A stretch of 64,000 bases of DNA, from contig SKSD01000001.1 in assembly GCA_007118145.1 (NCBI GenBank), positions 1-64,000 of the forward strand, in the 5' to 3' direction. Shown here piece by piece: positions 63,469 through 64,000 of this stretch. The DNA comes from Halobacteriales archaeon (GTDB taxonomy: Archaea > Halobacteriota > Halobacteria > Halobacteriales > SKSH01). A program made the position numbers and the translations under genes. The notes under the pieces were generated by a model that saw nothing but the letters and a program-made list of their open reading frames with translations, was not told the origin of the DNA and did not search any database. Each line of letters starts with the position of its first letter. Positions within the stretch are counted from its first letter, which is position 1.

Positions 63469-64000
63469 ATGGCTACCACACCACATGAGGATGACATCGG
63501 TGTCCTGATCGACCTCCTCAGAAGGTCTCCACTACTAGAGGAACTCCATGGCGAGGTGTACGACCGGCGGGAGTTGCAGAACCGATTAGGGGTATCGAGG
63601 GCGACAAGCCACCGGCATACAAAACTGCTCAGTGAGTTGGGGGTGATCGAGAGGGTGAACGGGCAGTTTCGGCTCACGGAGTCGGGCACGCTTCTCACCG
63701 AGGCCTCCACCAGATTCAAGCGGGAGGCGAGCACTGCGCTGCAGTTGGCTCCGGTTCTCGAGGCAGTGAAGGATGCCCCAGTTCCGATCGACAATGAAGC
63801 GTTTGCCGACGCGACAGTGACGGGCACCGAACATGGAGACCCGCATACCCCACTCGTCAGATTCATCACGCTTGTTCGAGAGACAGAAGCACTCCACGCG
63901 TTAGATCTCGATCTCATCGTACCGGCCCGTCTGGACGAGGTGAAGGGGCGCATCGTCAACGGGATGGAGACGGAACTCATTGGACTCCTGGATGTCGCCA
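63469..64000 (+). CDS. Winged-helix regulator, 3'-truncated by window edge
   Basis: From ATG 63469 the frame is open to the window end: DDIGVLIDLLRRSPLLEELHG, then the HTH region RRELQNRLGVSRATSHRHTKLLSELGVIERVNGQFRLTESG, then a C-terminal domain start (FITLVRETEALHALDLDLIVPARLDEV). The pattern matches haloarchaeal helix-turn-helix regulators of the DUF1724 group. The ORF track lacks it because no stop is in the window. Confidence 0.85.
   Translation, partial: MATTPHEDDIGVLIDLLRRSPLLEELHGEVYDRRELQNRLGVSRATSHRHTKLLSELGVIERVNGQFRLTESGTLLTEASTRFKREASTALQLAPVLEAVKDAPVPIDNEAFADATVTGTEHGDPHTPLVRFITLVRETEALHALDLDLIVPARLDEVKGRIVNGMETELIGLLDVA

Noticed and set aside
1-64000. CRISPR array or rRNA operon
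   Set aside because: No spaced direct repeats and no rRNA-like sequence were seen in any part of the window.

Overview
The window reads as one continuous piece of a haloarchaeal (class Halobacteria) chromosome; I cannot fix the genus. Evidence: acidic, Asp/Glu-rich proteins with G/C-ending codons; TATA-like boxes about 25-30 nt upstream of many start codons (leaderless style); archaeal genes such as a thermosome subunit, TiaS, Trm1, an RPA with its RPA-associated protein, ribosomal protein L40e and DUF99; and families known mainly from haloarchaea (DUF5786, DUF5787, DUF5814, DUF7560-type zinc ribbon, HTH-10 regulators). No rRNA, CRISPR array, plasmid replication gene or complete insertion sequence is visible. 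Two tRNA genes are present, His(GTG) and Ser(GGA).

Layout. 0-4.6 kb: end of an F420/LLM-type oxidoreductase, an aldo/keto reductase, a decayed small gene, a YIP1-like membrane protein, an M50 rhomboid-independent (S2P-type) protease with CBS domains and a TenA protein. 4.6-5.8 kb: an accessory island with an interrupted membrane-protein frame, a frameshifted and 3'-truncated zinc-finger/HNH endonuclease, an AT-rich strip and tRNA-His. 5.9-12.6 kb: M20 peptidase, a large ADP-forming acyl-CoA synthetase, a DUF5814 protein, a CopG-type regulator, the rpa3-like pair and a PadR regulator. 13-20 kb: a TbsP/DUF5821-like regulator, an SDR, a TRAM protein, a COG1395 regulator, TiaS, threonine synthase and an AspA/AstE-like hydrolase. 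20-23 kb: citrate synthase, then threonine dehydratase with RidA, then tRNA-Ser.

23-30 kb: a lipoprotein, a flavodoxin, a Gly-Gly-ending MoaD/SAMP protein facing a tungsten-type aldehyde:ferredoxin oxidoreductase, a hydrolase, a 51-residue zinc ribbon missed by the ORF track, a flavin-binding PNPOx-like gene broken by a one-base frameshift, and two HTH regulators. 30-37 kb: M32 carboxypeptidase, the threonine dehydrogenase/Kbl pair, an M48 protease and the thermosome. 37-49 kb: an Lrp regulator divergent from glutamine synthetase, a DUF411 lipoprotein, a BrkB-like membrane protein, Trm1, a SWIM-finger protein, a tightly packed DUF5786-DUF99-UDG operon, L40e, Tsr3, an unusual Rieske-helical-repeat protein, SerRS and a DUF4013 protein. 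49.6-56.4 kb: MBL hydrolase, acyl-CoA ligase, thiolase, an AAA ATPase with a tiny membrane partner, and a DUF5787 protein.

56.4-64 kb is less dense and looks accessory: a T4-endonuclease-V-like pyrimidine-dimer glycosylase between IS200/IS605-like ends, a Nudix hydrolase, an HD-domain protein, a zinc-ribbon membrane protein, a PQQ-propeller lipoprotein and two winged-helix regulators, with long stretches holding no recognisable gene.

How the genes work together: threonine is handled by four enzymes (synthase, dehydratase with RidA, dehydrogenase, Kbl); acyl-CoA metabolism by the ligase, thiolase and ADP-forming synthetase; DNA maintenance by RPA, UDG and the dimer glycosylase; translation by TiaS, Trm1, Tsr3, SerRS and L40e. 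I found no clear undescribed defence or mobile system; the most unusual items are the Rieske-duplication protein, the HNH/tRNA-His island and the atypical T-loop of that tRNA.
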